From NCBI GenBank assembly GCA_964293475.1, contig CAXYYJ010000030.1, positions 3,792 to 67,791 on the forward strand: 64,000 nucleotides of DNA, in the 5' to 3' direction. Position numbers and translations under genes: made by a program. The notes under the pieces were generated by a model. It had not been told where the DNA came from and did not search any database. It saw only the letters and a list, made by a program, of their open reading frames with translations. The DNA comes from UBA12170 sp964293475. GTDB taxonomy: Bacteria > Bacteroidota > Bacteroidia > Bacteroidales > UBA12170. Shown one piece after another: positions 16,572 to 26,127 of the stretch; the first letter of the stretch is position 1, and each line of letters opens with the position of its first letter.

Positions 16572-16997
16572 ATGACAAATCAAACAGCAACTCAAATACA
16601 GCATCAGGGAATTATAAAACAAATGAACGATACCACCATTTTTGTCAGTATTGTTTCTACTTCAAGCTGCGTCTCCTGCCAGGTTAAAGGCGCCTGCTCT
16701 GCATCGGACATGGAAGAAAAAATTGTTCCCGTAAAAAGAATCAGGAACAGAGAATATAAAATAGGAGAGGTGGTTACAGTTTCCATAAACCAAAGCGTTG
16801 GCGTTTGGGCCGTATTGCTGGGCTATATATTCCCCCTCATTGTGGTTGTGGCTTCTCTGGTGGTGCTCACAAGCATTATGGAGGATCAGGGAAATGCCGG
16901 ACTTATTTCGCTCGGATTGCTGGTTCCTTACTATACCATCCTTTACCTGAGCCGAAAAATTGTGGATAATAATTTTGAGTTTAAACTTGGTTCATAA
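16572..16997 (+). CDS. RseC/MucC family membrane protein
   Basis: A 141-residue inner-membrane protein. An N-terminal beta-rich segment carries cysteines C33, C36 and C42 (SSCVSCQVKGACSA), followed by two membrane segments at about 76-96 and 103-122 and the family's terminal FELKLG-like FEFKLG. RseC relatives are tied to SoxR reduction and to Rnf electron-transport operons, where rseC usually precedes rnfB. Here no rnf gene follows. Its stop overlaps the start of the acyl-CoA reductase gene by one base (TAATG), so the two are translationally coupled. Confidence 0.85.
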   Translation: MTNQTATQIQHQGIIKQMNDTTIFVSIVSTSSCVSCQVKGACSASDMEEKIVPVKRIRNREYKIGEVVTVSINQSVGVWAVLLGYIFPLIVVVASLVVLTSIMEDQGNAGLISLGLLVPYYTILYLSRKIVDNNFEFKLGS

Positions 16998-18085
16998 TGA
17001 TGACTTTAGCACAAAGAATTTCGGCGTTCGACAAATTAGGAGCATTTTTGCGCGAATCTATCAGCAATGATTTTAAATTTACTCCCCATAGAATTGAAAT
17101 TCACGGAGATGCAGATTATTGCAAAAAAATGGATGAGCTTCAGCTGCAACTCATTGATTTATATGAATATTCGAATCACTATAACATTTGGTTTACCCCC
17201 AAAAATGTTAAGCTATCACTTTCATCCTGGGCAGAATCTCTAACTTTTGAAAGCCTTTTACAGTGGACGAAAAATTATGATTTCAGCATCCAAAAAGAGA
17301 GTAAAAATATTGGAGTGGTTATGGCTGGCAATCTTCCGCTGGTTGGGTTTCACGATTATTTGAGTGTTCTCATTTCGGGGAACAAAATCGCGGCAAAACT
17401 TTCGGGCAACGATGCAAAGCTATTGCCTTTGCTTCATCAGATACTCTGCCAAATTGAACCGGGGTTTGAAGAAATGGCTAGTTTTACAAAGGATCAAATT
17501 ACTGATTTTGACGCAATTATTGCAACTGGTTCAAACAATTCTGCCCGTTATTTCGAGCACTATTTCAGCAAATATCCCCATATCATTCGAAAAAACAGAA
17601 ATGGTGTTGCCATTATTCATGGCGATGAAACTAACGATGAGCTTAAACTTCTGGGAAAGGATATAACGAGTTATTATGGTTTGGGCTGTAGAAACGTTTC
17701 AAAGCTTTATGTGCCTGAAAACTATCAGTTTGACCAGTTTTTTAGGGCAATTGAGAATTTTAAAGAAATAGGAAATCATTCACGGTATTTCAATAACTAC
17801 GAATACAATAAAGCTATCTATTTGGTAAACAGCGTGAAACATCTCGATAATGGTTTTATGCTATTGAAACAAGATTATGATATTGCTTCGCCCATTGGGG
17901 TGGTTTATTATGAAGAATATGCTAATTATAACCATCTTAAACTCCAGTTGGACATGCGACATGATGAGATTCAATGCATTGTGAGTATGAAAGAGAATGA
18001 ACTTAAATTTGGCTCATCACAAAATCCGGGGTTAATGGATTATGCCGATGGGGTAGATACCATGAGTTTTTTGATAAATCTTTAA
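16997..18085 (+). CDS. LuxC-like acyl-CoA reductase
   Basis: A 362-residue member of the LuxC / acyl-CoA reductase family (aldehyde dehydrogenase superfamily). These enzymes reduce fatty acyl-CoA to aldehyde with NADPH. The likely nucleophile is C230 in YYGLGCRNVS, and GVVMAGNLPLVGFHD (near 95-110) is the Rossmann-like signature. It is shorter than luminous-bacteria LuxC (about 480) but of the size common in Bacteroidota. It overlaps rseC by one base; ATG codons at 16997 and 17000 are both possible starts. No luxA/B genes are present, so bioluminescence is not implied. The physiological substrate is unknown. Confidence 0.8.
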   Translation: MMTLAQRISAFDKLGAFLRESISNDFKFTPHRIEIHGDADYCKKMDELQLQLIDLYEYSNHYNIWFTPKNVKLSLSSWAESLTFESLLQWTKNYDFSIQKESKNIGVVMAGNLPLVGFHDYLSVLISGNKIAAKLSGNDAKLLPLLHQILCQIEPGFEEMASFTKDQITDFDAIIATGSNNSARYFEHYFSKYPHIIRKNRNGVAIIHGDETNDELKLLGKDITSYYGLGCRNVSKLYVPENYQFDQFFRAIENFKEIGNHSRYFNNYEYNKAIYLVNSVKHLDNGFMLLKQDYDIASPIGVVYYEEYANYNHLKLQLDMRHDEIQCIVSMKENELKFGSSQNPGLMDYADGVDTMSFLINL

Positions 18086-18206
18086 ATCGATTTAGCTTTC
18101 TTTACTCAGTATTTACAAGAATAACAAAACAGAGTAGTATAAATAATCATTAGAATTTATAATTTTTGTGCGTCATCAAAACGAGAAAAAAAATGAAAAT
18201 TTTATT

Positions 18207-18236
18207 TTTGTTTTTTACCGAAATAGTTTAATTTTG
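18207..18236 (+). promoter_or_regulatory. rpmE2 promoter
   Basis: TTTG at 18207-18210, an 18-bp spacer and TAATTTTG at 18229-18236: a near-ideal Bacteroidota promoter 29 bp before the L31 start. Confidence 0.7.
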
Positions 18237-18265
18237 CACACCCAAAAATAACAGGAGAACAACAA

Positions 18266-18532
18266 ATGAAAAAAGACATTCATCCAAAAGATTACAAATT
18301 TGTGGTGTTTAAAGACATGTCAAATGGTTACGCATTTTTAACCAGGTCAACTACCAAAAGCAGAGAAACTATTCAATGGGAAGACGGTAAAGAATACCCT
18401 TTAATCAAAATAGAGATTTCAAACCAATCACATCCATTTTACACTGGTAAGATGAAACTTGTGGATTCAGCCGGTAGAATAGATAAATTTAAAAATAAAT
18501 ATAAAAGCCACTTAGAGAATCGCGCTAAATAG
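18266..18532 (+). CDS. rpmE2: 50S ribosomal protein L31, type B
   Basis: An 88-residue L31 of the zinc-independent (C-minus) type. It starts MKKDIHPKDYKFVVFKDMSN, has the family segment SHPFYTGKMKLVDSAGRIDKF and contains no cysteine, so it lacks the CxxC zinc site of L31 type A. It is part of the large-subunit central protuberance, bridging to the 30S head. Unusually for this window it has a clear Shine-Dalgarno (AGGAG, about 11 bp before the ATG) as well as a good promoter, which fits high expression. Confidence 0.97.
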   Translation: MKKDIHPKDYKFVVFKDMSNGYAFLTRSTTKSRETIQWEDGKEYPLIKIEISNQSHPFYTGKMKLVDSAGRIDKFKNKYKSHLENRAK

Positions 18533-18552
18533 TTTTATTTTAAGATATATTT

Positions 18553-18585
18553 TGAAAGCCCATTCAACTTTGAAATGGGCTTTCA
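18553..18585 (+). terminator. Hairpin after rpmE2
   Basis: A 12-bp perfect stem TGAAAGCCCATT / AATGGGCTTTCA, 20 bp after the stop. The trailing T run is weak, so termination may be partial. Confidence 0.65.
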
Positions 18586-18685
18586 ATGTTTAATGAAATT
18601 TTTGTGATATACGTTTGATTTAATGTAAAATATTCATATTATTGTATACACAGAAAGCATAATATAATTCTTTAAAAATCAACTT

Positions 18686-19891
18686 ATGAATTACATACTA
18701 TTCGATGATTCATCGCGAAACAACTTGCTGCCTCTCACTTTTGTCAGGCCCATTGCCGACATCAGAATTGGTATTTTAACTATCAGAGAGAAATGGGAAA
18801 AGTATCTGGGACAGACAACTTCAACGATCACAGAAACTTATCTTGCTGAGAAATTTCCGCTTGTCAAAGCAGATGAAAATATTCTCATCAATGGATCCGT
18901 TTGTCCAACTACCGAAATGGTTGAAGCCATTAAAAAACTCAAACGCAATGAAACACTGGCTACCGATGAATATATTGTAGCCATGAACCTGGGTAGCGAT
19001 GCTTTTTCGGAAGAAATGGTTGCTGAAACAGATGGAGATGCGAAACCTGAAGTAGGAAAAAACATTTCCTTCAATGGGAAACATATAAAAATAAATTATC
19101 CTTACGAGATTTTTTCGAAAAACGATCAGGCCATAAAAGATGATTTTGAGTTGATAACAAAAGGAAGAAAATCTGCTAAGTTAAGCCAGACAAATAATGT
19201 AGTTGGAGCAGAGAATATTTTTGTGGAAGAAGGTGCCACAGTAGAATTTGCCACCCTTAATGCAAAAAATGGCCCTATTTACATTGGTCGCGATGCCGAA
19301 ATCATGGAAAATACAGCCATCAGAGGTCCTTTTGCCATGGGAGAACATTCGGTGGTTAAAATGTCAGCAAAAATTTATGGGGCTACAACCTTAGGCCCTT
19401 ATGTAAAAGTTGGTGGCGAAATTAGTAATTCAGTGATTTTTGGTTACAGCAATAAAGCTCACGATGGATTTTTAGGAAACAGCGTTGTTGCAGAATGGTG
19501 TAATTTAGGTAGCGATACAAACACATCCAACTTAAAAAATACCTACGAACCTGTTAGAATCTGGAACTATCCTCAACAGAGCTTCCTGAGTACAGGGCTC
19601 ACATTCTGTGGGTTAATCATGGGCGATCACACCAAATGTGGTATCAATACCATGTTTAATACCGGAACAGTTGTTGGCGTGAATTGTAATATTTTTGGAT
19701 CTGGCTATCAGCGTAATTATGTTCCATCGTTCAGATGGGGCGGCACCGGAAAACAAACAATTTATAATATCGATAAAGCCATCGAAGTAGCAAAAATAGT
19801 TTATGACCGTCGCGATAAAGATTTTGATGCCGTAGAACAAGAAATTCTCAAGTCAGTTTTTGATTTAACTGTTGGAAATTCCTCGTATTAA
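18686..19891 (+). CDS. GlmU-family sugar nucleotidyl/acetyl-transferase (Bacteroidota type)
   Basis: A 401-residue protein. The N-terminal part (1-~190; ILFDDSSRNNLLPLTFVRP) resembles the divergent nucleotidyltransferase of the Bacteroidota GlmU-like family (TIGR03991). About 200-370 is a left-handed beta-helix of hexapeptide repeats (IYIGRDAEIMENTAIRGP, GATTLGPYVKVGGEIS). The family is proposed to make UDP-GlcNAc for peptidoglycan and LPS in place of standard GlmU. The uridylyltransferase role is from family knowledge; the classical N-terminal pyrophosphorylase motif is not obvious here. Monocistronic, ending in a strong terminator. Confidence 0.85.
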   Translation: MNYILFDDSSRNNLLPLTFVRPIADIRIGILTIREKWEKYLGQTTSTITETYLAEKFPLVKADENILINGSVCPTTEMVEAIKKLKRNETLATDEYIVAMNLGSDAFSEEMVAETDGDAKPEVGKNISFNGKHIKINYPYEIFSKNDQAIKDDFELITKGRKSAKLSQTNNVVGAENIFVEEGATVEFATLNAKNGPIYIGRDAEIMENTAIRGPFAMGEHSVVKMSAKIYGATTLGPYVKVGGEISNSVIFGYSNKAHDGFLGNSVVAEWCNLGSDTNTSNLKNTYEPVRIWNYPQQSFLSTGLTFCGLIMGDHTKCGINTMFNTGTVVGVNCNIFGSGYQRNYVPSFRWGGTGKQTIYNIDKAIEVAKIVYDRRDKDFDAVEQEILKSVFDLTVGNSSY

Positions 19892-19912
19892 AATCGATAA
19901 CAAAATGTATTT

Positions 19913-19942
19913 TAAGCCCTTTGCAAGAAGGGCTTATTTTTT
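19913..19942 (+). terminator. Terminator after the GlmU-like gene
   Basis: A perfect 9-bp stem TAAGCCCTT / AAGGGCTTA with a 6-nt loop and six T's. Confidence 0.85.
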
Positions 19943-20064
19943 GGTATGCTATTTGAACCATTTAAACTAAATACAAACTTATTATGTACAAGGTATTGGA
20001 ATTCAATATACTGAAACACTTGTCAGAATAACGATAATTTTAAGCCTGTCAATTTGTCAACAAT

Positions 20065-22527
20065 ATGAAAGAAAAAAATTCGAATCTTATATATTTATCA
20101 AACGTCCTGGATCACGAAGCTGAGTTTATACCGCTTCTTTCGCCTGAAGATGAAGACATTATGAACACTGAAGACCTCCCTGAAGTTTTGCCGGTTCTTC
20201 CTTTGCGAAATACTGTTTTATTCCCTGGCGTTGTCGTTCCCATTACCGTGGGACGGGATAAATCCATTAAACTTATTAAAGATGCTTATTCTAAGCCAAA
20301 TAAGACAATAGCTGTTGTGGCTCAGAGAGATGTTTCAATTGAAGACCCGGAGTTGAAAGACCTTTATACCATTGGAACCACAGCCTATATCCTGAAACTT
20401 CTCAACATGCCCGATGGTACCACAACTGCCATTATTCAGGGAAAGCGCCGGATTGAAATTAAGGAGCCTGTGCAGACTGAGCCTTATCTCGTTACAAGAA
20501 TTGAGAGTAAAACTGAACAAATGGTTTCGCTACAGGATTCAGCATTTACTGCATTGCTCGAATCTTTAAAGGAAATATCGGCACAAATTATCAAATTGTC
20601 TCCCAATTTGCCATCCGATGCTGCTTTTGCTATCAGAAATATTGAAAGTCCTAATTTTCTGGTCAACTTTATCAGCAGCAACCTGAATATCGATGTGGAA
20701 AATAAACAACGATTCCTGCAAATTGACAATATAGCCAAAAGAGCTCAGGAGGTATTGGTAAGCCTGCATAAAGAGTTGCAAATGCTCGAATTGAAAAATC
20801 AAATCCAGAGCAAAGTAAAGAAAGACCTCGATAAACAACAACGCGATTATCTTTTGAATCAACAGCTTAGAACCATTCAGGAAGAGCTGGGTGATGTTCC
20901 AAGTGAAACTGAAATTGCGGGAATAAAAGCCAAAGGAGCCAGCAAAAAATGGTCTCCGGAAGTGGCCAAAGCCTTTGAAAATGAGCTTAAAAAGCTGCGG
21001 AGAATGAATCAGCAGGCGGCTGAGTTCTCTATTCAACTCAATTATCTCGACACGCTAGTAAATCTACCCTGGAATGAATATACCAAAGACAACCTGGATA
21101 TAAAACATGCCGAGAAAATTTTGGATGAAGACCATTATGGACTCGAGAAAGTGAAAGAAAGAATACTGGAATATCTGGCTGTCATTAAGTTAAAAGAAGA
21201 TTTAAAATCCCCAATTCTTTGTTTGGTAGGGCCTCCCGGAGTGGGAAAAACTTCTTTGGGAAAATCAATCGCCCGCGCCTTGGGCAGAAAATATATCCGC
21301 ATGTCGTTGGGAGGTTTGCGCGATGAGTCTGAACTTCGCGGACATAGAAAAACCTATATTGGAGCACTTCCCGGACGCATTATTCAAAACCTTAAAAAGG
21401 CCAATTCGTCCAATCCGGTTTTTGTTCTCGACGAAATTGACAAAGTGAGCGGTAATAATTTTAGCGGCGACCCTCAGGCTGCATTGCTCGAAATTTTAGA
21501 CCCCGAGCAAAATACCAGCTTTCATGATAACTATTTGGAACTGGATTACGACCTGTCGAGAATTATGTTCGTGGCAACGGCCAACAATTTAAATACCATT
21601 CATCCGGCATTGAGAGATCGAATGGAAATCATCGATTTAAGCGGATATTTGAAAGAAGAAAAAGTTGAAATCGCCCGCCGGCATCTTATTCCAAAACAAC
21701 TTTCGGAGCATGGTGTTAAAAAACAGCAACTTAGCTTTCCAAAATCAACCATTGAATTTCTTATTAACGATTATACAAGAGAAGCAGGAGTGAGAACTCT
21801 TGAAAAAAATATAGCTAAAGTAATTCGTAACCGCGTTAAGTCCATAGTTACCGACCAGCCCTATAATGTTAAAGTTGACCACGAAGACATTATCAGCGTC
21901 ATGGGAAAACCCAAGTTTTTCCGCGACAGGGAATTGTCTAACGATGTAGCGGGTGTGGTTACCGGATTGGCCTGGACAAGCGTTGGGGGAGAAATACTGT
22001 TTATAGAAACCAGTTTGAGTAAAGGCAAAGGAGTTCTAAGTTTGACGGGCAATTTGGGAGATGTGATGAAAGAATCTGCTACAATAGCCTATCAGTTTAT
22101 TAAATCACACGCAGCTCAACTAAAAATAGATGAAGATATCATTGGGAAATACGATGTACATGTTCATATTCCCGAAGGAGCTACTCCAAAAGATGGCCCG
22201 TCGGCAGGTGTTACCATGCTCACAGCTCTTGTTAGTCTGTTTACCCAACGAAGAGTAAAGGCAAAAATAGCCATGACCGGGGAAATTACTTTGAGAGGAA
22301 AAGTTCTGCCTGTGGGAGGAATTAAGGAAAAAATCCTTGCCGCCAAAAGTGCTAAAATCACCGAAATTCTACTCGCTATGTCTAATAAACAAGATATTGA
22401 AGAAATTAATGAGAAGTATATTCAGGGCTTAAGCTTTAAATATTTCGAAAATATGCTCGATTTGGTCAACTACGCCCTAATGGACAGTTTGGTTGATTCG
22501 CCTGTTCTTTTTGAAGATAAAAAGTAA
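20065..22527 (+). CDS. lon: ATP-dependent protease Lon
   Basis: An 820-residue serine-lysine protease that degrades misfolded and regulatory proteins in the cytoplasm. The N-terminal substrate-binding domain starts at about 38 (LPVLPLRNTVLFPGVVVPI), then comes a coiled-coil region. The AAA+ module has Walker A GPPGVGKTS (near 390), and the protease domain has the catalytic dyad S713 (PKDGPSAG) and K756 (GGIKEK). It has full family length and normal domain order. It converges on comEC, whose last codons contain the probable lon terminator. Confidence 0.97.
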   Translation: MKEKNSNLIYLSNVLDHEAEFIPLLSPEDEDIMNTEDLPEVLPVLPLRNTVLFPGVVVPITVGRDKSIKLIKDAYSKPNKTIAVVAQRDVSIEDPELKDLYTIGTTAYILKLLNMPDGTTTAIIQGKRRIEIKEPVQTEPYLVTRIESKTEQMVSLQDSAFTALLESLKEISAQIIKLSPNLPSDAAFAIRNIESPNFLVNFISSNLNIDVENKQRFLQIDNIAKRAQEVLVSLHKELQMLELKNQIQSKVKKDLDKQQRDYLLNQQLRTIQEELGDVPSETEIAGIKAKGASKKWSPEVAKAFENELKKLRRMNQQAAEFSIQLNYLDTLVNLPWNEYTKDNLDIKHAEKILDEDHYGLEKVKERILEYLAVIKLKEDLKSPILCLVGPPGVGKTSLGKSIARALGRKYIRMSLGGLRDESELRGHRKTYIGALPGRIIQNLKKANSSNPVFVLDEIDKVSGNNFSGDPQAALLEILDPEQNTSFHDNYLELDYDLSRIMFVATANNLNTIHPALRDRMEIIDLSGYLKEEKVEIARRHLIPKQLSEHGVKKQQLSFPKSTIEFLINDYTREAGVRTLEKNIAKVIRNRVKSIVTDQPYNVKVDHEDIISVMGKPKFFRDRELSNDVAGVVTGLAWTSVGGEILFIETSLSKGKGVLSLTGNLGDVMKESATIAYQFIKSHAAQLKIDEDIIGKYDVHVHIPEGATPKDGPSAGVTMLTALVSLFTQRRVKAKIAMTGEITLRGKVLPVGGIKEKILAAKSAKITEILLAMSNKQDIEEINEKYIQGLSFKYFENMLDLVNYALMDSLVDSPVLFEDKK

Positions 22528-22543
22528 ATTTATTGTAAATCAG

Positions 22544-24634
22544 CTATTTAAGACTAAATGCCCCTTCTTGTGTAATATCAATGAAGGGGATTTTTATTTC
22601 TTCACATTCCGCCTTCCATTGTTCAATTTTCCAGTTTTTGTTACTCCCATCAGCAATAATAGTTTTAGCTAAAATCTTGTCCGATAATTCTTTAATTGAT
22701 ATTTTGGGGTTGTTTCTGAGAAGGAGATAGTCAAAATCCGCTTTATCTTTTGGTAATAGTAATAAATCATCTATCACAAAAAAACTGGATTCTTTAAAAC
22801 TGAAATCCCTAAAATCACTCCCGGGATCATCCGATTGAAAAAGTAATTTTTCATGATGCTTAATTCTTTGCGATAAAGAAAAGTTTGTAGTATAGTAAAC
22901 ATCGCGCCCGGATTCTAAAAGTGCTGAATCACTAATAATCAGACTCTTGTTGCCAGATTGAATCTGAATTAATGAGTATTTTGGGACATTATATATAATC
23001 ATCGTTTCATCATTTCCGCTTTGAAACCTCAGTAGAATATTTGAGCCAAACATTAATAAAGCTAGAAAAAGTGCGTACTTCAATAATTTTATCTGTTTAT
23101 AAAATATGGCAAAAAACACCAAAATGATAAACAAGTATACAAGCAGTGTGTCTATTTGAGTAAAAAACAAATTTGAACTCACGGATAAAGGAAGCTCACT
23201 GATGCCTTTGATTATGCCATTCATAAGCAAAAGGGGATAATAAAGCAGGTATTTAGATAAAGTACCTATAATTGTGTTATACAAGCCGATAGCAGAAATG
23301 AACAAAGCAAAAATACCTGTAACTAAGATGATAAAACTCAGCGGAATTACCACAATATTGGTCAGAAGGAAGTAATTGGGGAATTGATGAAAATAGAGAA
23401 TTGCAATAGGAAATGTGCCCAATTGGGCTGCAATTGAAACAGCAATCAGGTCGAAAACTTTTCTGGATAATCCGCGTTTGCAGCTGCACAATTTCGATAA
23501 ATGGGGTTGAAAAAGCAGAATGGAAAGAACAGCCAGATATGAAAGCTGAAAACCGATATGAAACAAAAGATTGGGATTCCAAATGAGCAGAACCAAAGCC
23601 GAAGCAAAAACGCTGTTGAAAGAGCTTGTTTTTCGTTTGACCATGCTGCCAAGACTAATAAACGAAAACATAGTAGCGGATCTTAGCACCGATGGTGATA
23701 ACCCTGTAATCAGCGCGTAAAACCAAATGATAAATAAAATAATTATGGTTACCAGTAAATCCCCCTTTTTAACTTTGCGAAGAGGTGATAGCAACATGCT
23801 AAAAATCATAAAAACAATTCCAACATGAAGCCCGCTCACGCAGAGAATGTGCATGGCGCCTGATCCAGAATATTGTCCCCTTGTTTCCTGGTCTAAATAC
23901 TCATCGTAGCCCAAAAGTATGGCGCTTACAACGGCGAATTCTGTTCCTGAAAACTTGAAATCTTCAAGTATTTTTAGCAGATAATTGCGCGAGTCAAAGC
24001 CAATTTTTTTAATGGTATTATAGCTTGTATGACCCGTATTTACCCAATCGGACTTGTTTAAATAAGCCTGATGGAAAATATTTTGCCGGCTTAAATAGGC
24101 TGAATATTCAAATTCCTTTGGATTGCCCAAATCTTTAATTGGATTTATTTTCGATGATGAAATAAGAATTTCATCGCCATAATGAAGATTTAGCTCATTT
24201 ATCTTGGCGAAGTAGACCAAAATCTCGCCACTTAAAGAAACGGTCGAACTATCTGATTCTTTAAATCCCCCAATAATTAATCCGGTTGTTTTAAACGATT
24301 TTTCTTTTTCTATAATGGGAGTGTTGATTCGGACAATATAATGGCTGATATTAGGTTGATTGGAATAATGCGAAAAATCGTTTTTATCACTCTGATAAAT
24401 GCTTAACTGATAGCCAAAAAATAAGAAAATCAGTGCCACAATAATTCCACTAACAAATCGTAAACTATAGTTAATTAATATTTTAGGACGAATTATCCAA
24501 AGTAAAAGTAGAACCAGAAACAAGCTGGTAAAATAAATGGCGAATGGAATTGCTGGGTAAAAGGAAGCAACCAAAATCCCCATCATAAAGGAGATTAGAA
24601 GTCGCAGCAGGGGATAGTTACTCCAGAAATTCAT
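22544..24634 (-). CDS. comEC: ComEC/Rec2-type DNA-uptake channel
   Basis: A 696-residue polytopic membrane protein. N-terminal membrane segments and a soluble DUF4131-like domain (about 60-200) are followed by the Competence domain (about 230-500) with the characteristic YSGSGAMHILCVSGLHVGI. A C-terminal soluble part of about 150 residues follows. ComEC forms the inner-membrane channel for single-stranded DNA during transformation. The C-terminal metallo-beta-lactamase domain found in many ComEC proteins lacks recognisable HxHxDH motifs here, as is common in Bacteroidota. Competence in this organism is not shown. The start lies 29 bp downstream of the preceding gene on the same strand, so the two may be co-transcribed. 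Confidence 0.9.
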   Translation of the reverse strand: MNFWSNYPLLRLLISFMMGILVASFYPAIPFAIYFTSLFLVLLLLWIIRPKILINYSLRFVSGIIVALIFLFFGYQLSIYQSDKNDFSHYSNQPNISHYIVRINTPIIEKEKSFKTTGLIIGGFKESDSSTVSLSGEILVYFAKINELNLHYGDEILISSSKINPIKDLGNPKEFEYSAYLSRQNIFHQAYLNKSDWVNTGHTSYNTIKKIGFDSRNYLLKILEDFKFSGTEFAVVSAILLGYDEYLDQETRGQYSGSGAMHILCVSGLHVGIVFMIFSMLLSPLRKVKKGDLLVTIIILFIIWFYALITGLSPSVLRSATMFSFISLGSMVKRKTSSFNSVFASALVLLIWNPNLLFHIGFQLSYLAVLSILLFQPHLSKLCSCKRGLSRKVFDLIAVSIAAQLGTFPIAILYFHQFPNYFLLTNIVVIPLSFIILVTGIFALFISAIGLYNTIIGTLSKYLLYYPLLLMNGIIKGISELPLSVSSNLFFTQIDTLLVYLFIILVFFAIFYKQIKLLKYALFLALLMFGSNILLRFQSGNDETMIIYNVPKYSLIQIQSGNKSLIISDSALLESGRDVYYTTNFSLSQRIKHHEKLLFQSDDPGSDFRDFSFKESSFFVIDDLLLLPKDKADFDYLLLRNNPKISIKELSDKILAKTIIADGSNKNWKIEQWKAECEEIKIPFIDITQEGAFSLK
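22561..22597 (+). terminator. Probable lon terminator inside the comEC 3' end
   Basis: CCCCTTC (22561-22567) pairs with GAAGGGG (22583-22589), followed by ATTTTTATTT. It overlaps the last codons of the convergent comEC gene. Confidence 0.55.
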
Positions 24635-24663
24635 ACAGCAGCCAATCTAAATTTCCAATAGTT

Positions 24664-25449
24664 CTATTTGGGGTTTCGAAAACGGAAAGCTTCTTCCAAG
24701 AATTTGTCCATAATAGGAGTGGACAAGGAAGCATTCACGGTGTCTAAGCGCTCAGGATGCCATTGAACTGCCATGAGAAAACCATTTCCTTCAGGATTCA
24801 ACCATTCCACTGCTTCAACTATACTATCAGCTGACCAGGCAACAACCTGCAATTTTGGCGAAATTTCATCAATGGATTGGTGGTGATTGCTGTTCACTTT
24901 TCCGGAGGTTGAACCAGAAATAGCAGACAGCAAACTTCCCTGTTCTATATTAACCTGATGAAAACAATTCTCCCAGTCCTCCTGACGATGCTGTATCTGA
25001 GTTCCTTTAATGGTTGGAATATCAACGATAAGAGAACCACCCAAAGTAACATTTATTATTTGCTCGCCCCGACAAATTCCCAAAATGGGCATTTTATCCG
25101 CAATGGCTTTCTCAATAAGGCTGATTTCCAAGGTATCTCTATATCTGTCAAATTCTCCACACAATATAGTGTCCTGTAATTTCCCATACCAACCTGGATA
25201 TACATCAGCACCGCCTGTAACGATGAGTCCATCGCAGGAATCAAGCACTTTCAAGGCAGAATCCACTCCAAGCTCGTACATATTGATAAAAACAACATTG
25301 CTATCAGACCTGTGCAACCATTCTGAATAATTGCCATAAAACTCAAGTGGTTTGGCTTTCGAAATGGCGATAACCTGCGCCTTTTTAGGCTTTTCGCAGG
25401 AAGCAAATGCAATTAAGGCAATCGCCAAAAGGATTATAATTCGATTCAT
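24664..25449 (-). CDS. Class I glutamine-amidotransferase-like lipoprotein (peptidase C26)
   Basis: A 261-residue protein with a lipoprotein signal (lipobox FASC, Cys18) and a gamma-glutamyl hydrolase fold. The nucleophile elbow is GICRGEQ (C126), and HPE near 229 supplies the catalytic His and Glu (QWHPERLD). It resembles PuuD-type gamma-glutamyl-GABA hydrolases, which are normally cytoplasmic; a lipid-anchored form points to action on peptides or gamma-glutamyl compounds in the periplasm or at the surface. The substrate is inferred only at family level. It precedes comEC by 29 bp. Confidence 0.85.
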   Translation of the reverse strand: MNRIIILLAIALIAFASCEKPKKAQVIAISKAKPLEFYGNYSEWLHRSDSNVVFINMYELGVDSALKVLDSCDGLIVTGGADVYPGWYGKLQDTILCGEFDRYRDTLEISLIEKAIADKMPILGICRGEQIINVTLGGSLIVDIPTIKGTQIQHRQEDWENCFHQVNIEQGSLLSAISGSTSGKVNSNHHQSIDEISPKLQVVAWSADSIVEAVEWLNPEGNGFLMAVQWHPERLDTVNASLSTPIMDKFLEEAFRFRNPK

Positions 25450-25522
25450 TGTGTTAGTTTTTATATGAATTTAAAAGATGTATTTAAAGTATTGTAATTT
25501 AATTAATTCTGAAATAAGACAG

Positions 25523-25936
25523 TTAAGACTCCTGATAAGATTCAAGCAATTGAATAAACCAAACCGGAGCCCTTTGGGGTTTCCCGGTTACTTTATTTAA
25601 AAATACCAGCTCGTTATATCCTTCGTTGAGAAGAACATCCTTCTCGTTAAAAATCTTATACTCAAAACGAATCTTAGCCTTGGGAATTTCAGGAATGAAT
25701 GTCACAACTGTCAGTAAATCATCATAATAAGCTGGCCGATGAAATCTACTGTATTGATTGAGCAGTGGCATTACAACACCTTGTTCTTCCATTTCCTTAT
25801 AGGTATGACCCATTTGCCTTAATGCTTCGGTGCGGCCCACTTCATAAAAGGTGGCATAATTTCCATTATAAACAAAGCCCGATTGGTCCACATCAACATA
25901 TCTGATTCTGATTTTAGTTGTAAATTCCAGTTTCAT
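25523..25936 (-). CDS. YbgC-like acyl-CoA thioesterase (hotdog fold)
   Basis: A 137-residue 4-hydroxybenzoyl-CoA thioesterase superfamily protein. The catalytic Asp region is VDVDQSGFVYNGNYATFYEV (D17 the likely active residue), and the rest follows the single hotdog domain. It hydrolyses acyl-CoA thioesters in the cytoplasm; chain-length preference cannot be told. Length is normal. It lies upstream of the C26 lipoprotein on the same strand with a 73-bp gap, possibly in one transcript. Confidence 0.88.
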   Translation of the reverse strand: MKLEFTTKIRIRYVDVDQSGFVYNGNYATFYEVGRTEALRQMGHTYKEMEEQGVVMPLLNQYSRFHRPAYYDDLLTVVTFIPEIPKAKIRFEYKIFNEKDVLLNEGYNELVFLNKVTGKPQRAPVWFIQLLESYQES

Positions 25937-26102
25937 AACCGTCCTGGTTTTAATAAATAGTTTAACAATTAACTATAACCCCAAAGGGTTGTTCGTTGTA
26001 TTTTAAAATGCCAATAAATCTAAACAAATTTTTTTAATTAATGGATCAAATCTGAATAAAATAGGCCAGACTTTTATGCAATATTTTTCCAAAAAAGAAG
26101 TT

Positions 26103-26110
26103 TAAATTTG
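26103..26110 (+). promoter_or_regulatory. -7 box before the glycosyltransferase gene
   Basis: TAAATTTG fits TAnnTTTG, 17 bp upstream of the ATG. Confidence 0.45.
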
Positions 26111-26127
26111 GTCATTCATATACACAA

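Noticed and set aside
16997..18085. Bioluminescence locus from the LuxC-like gene
   Set aside because: No luciferase or other lux genes nearby; the family is widespread in non-luminous Bacteroidota.
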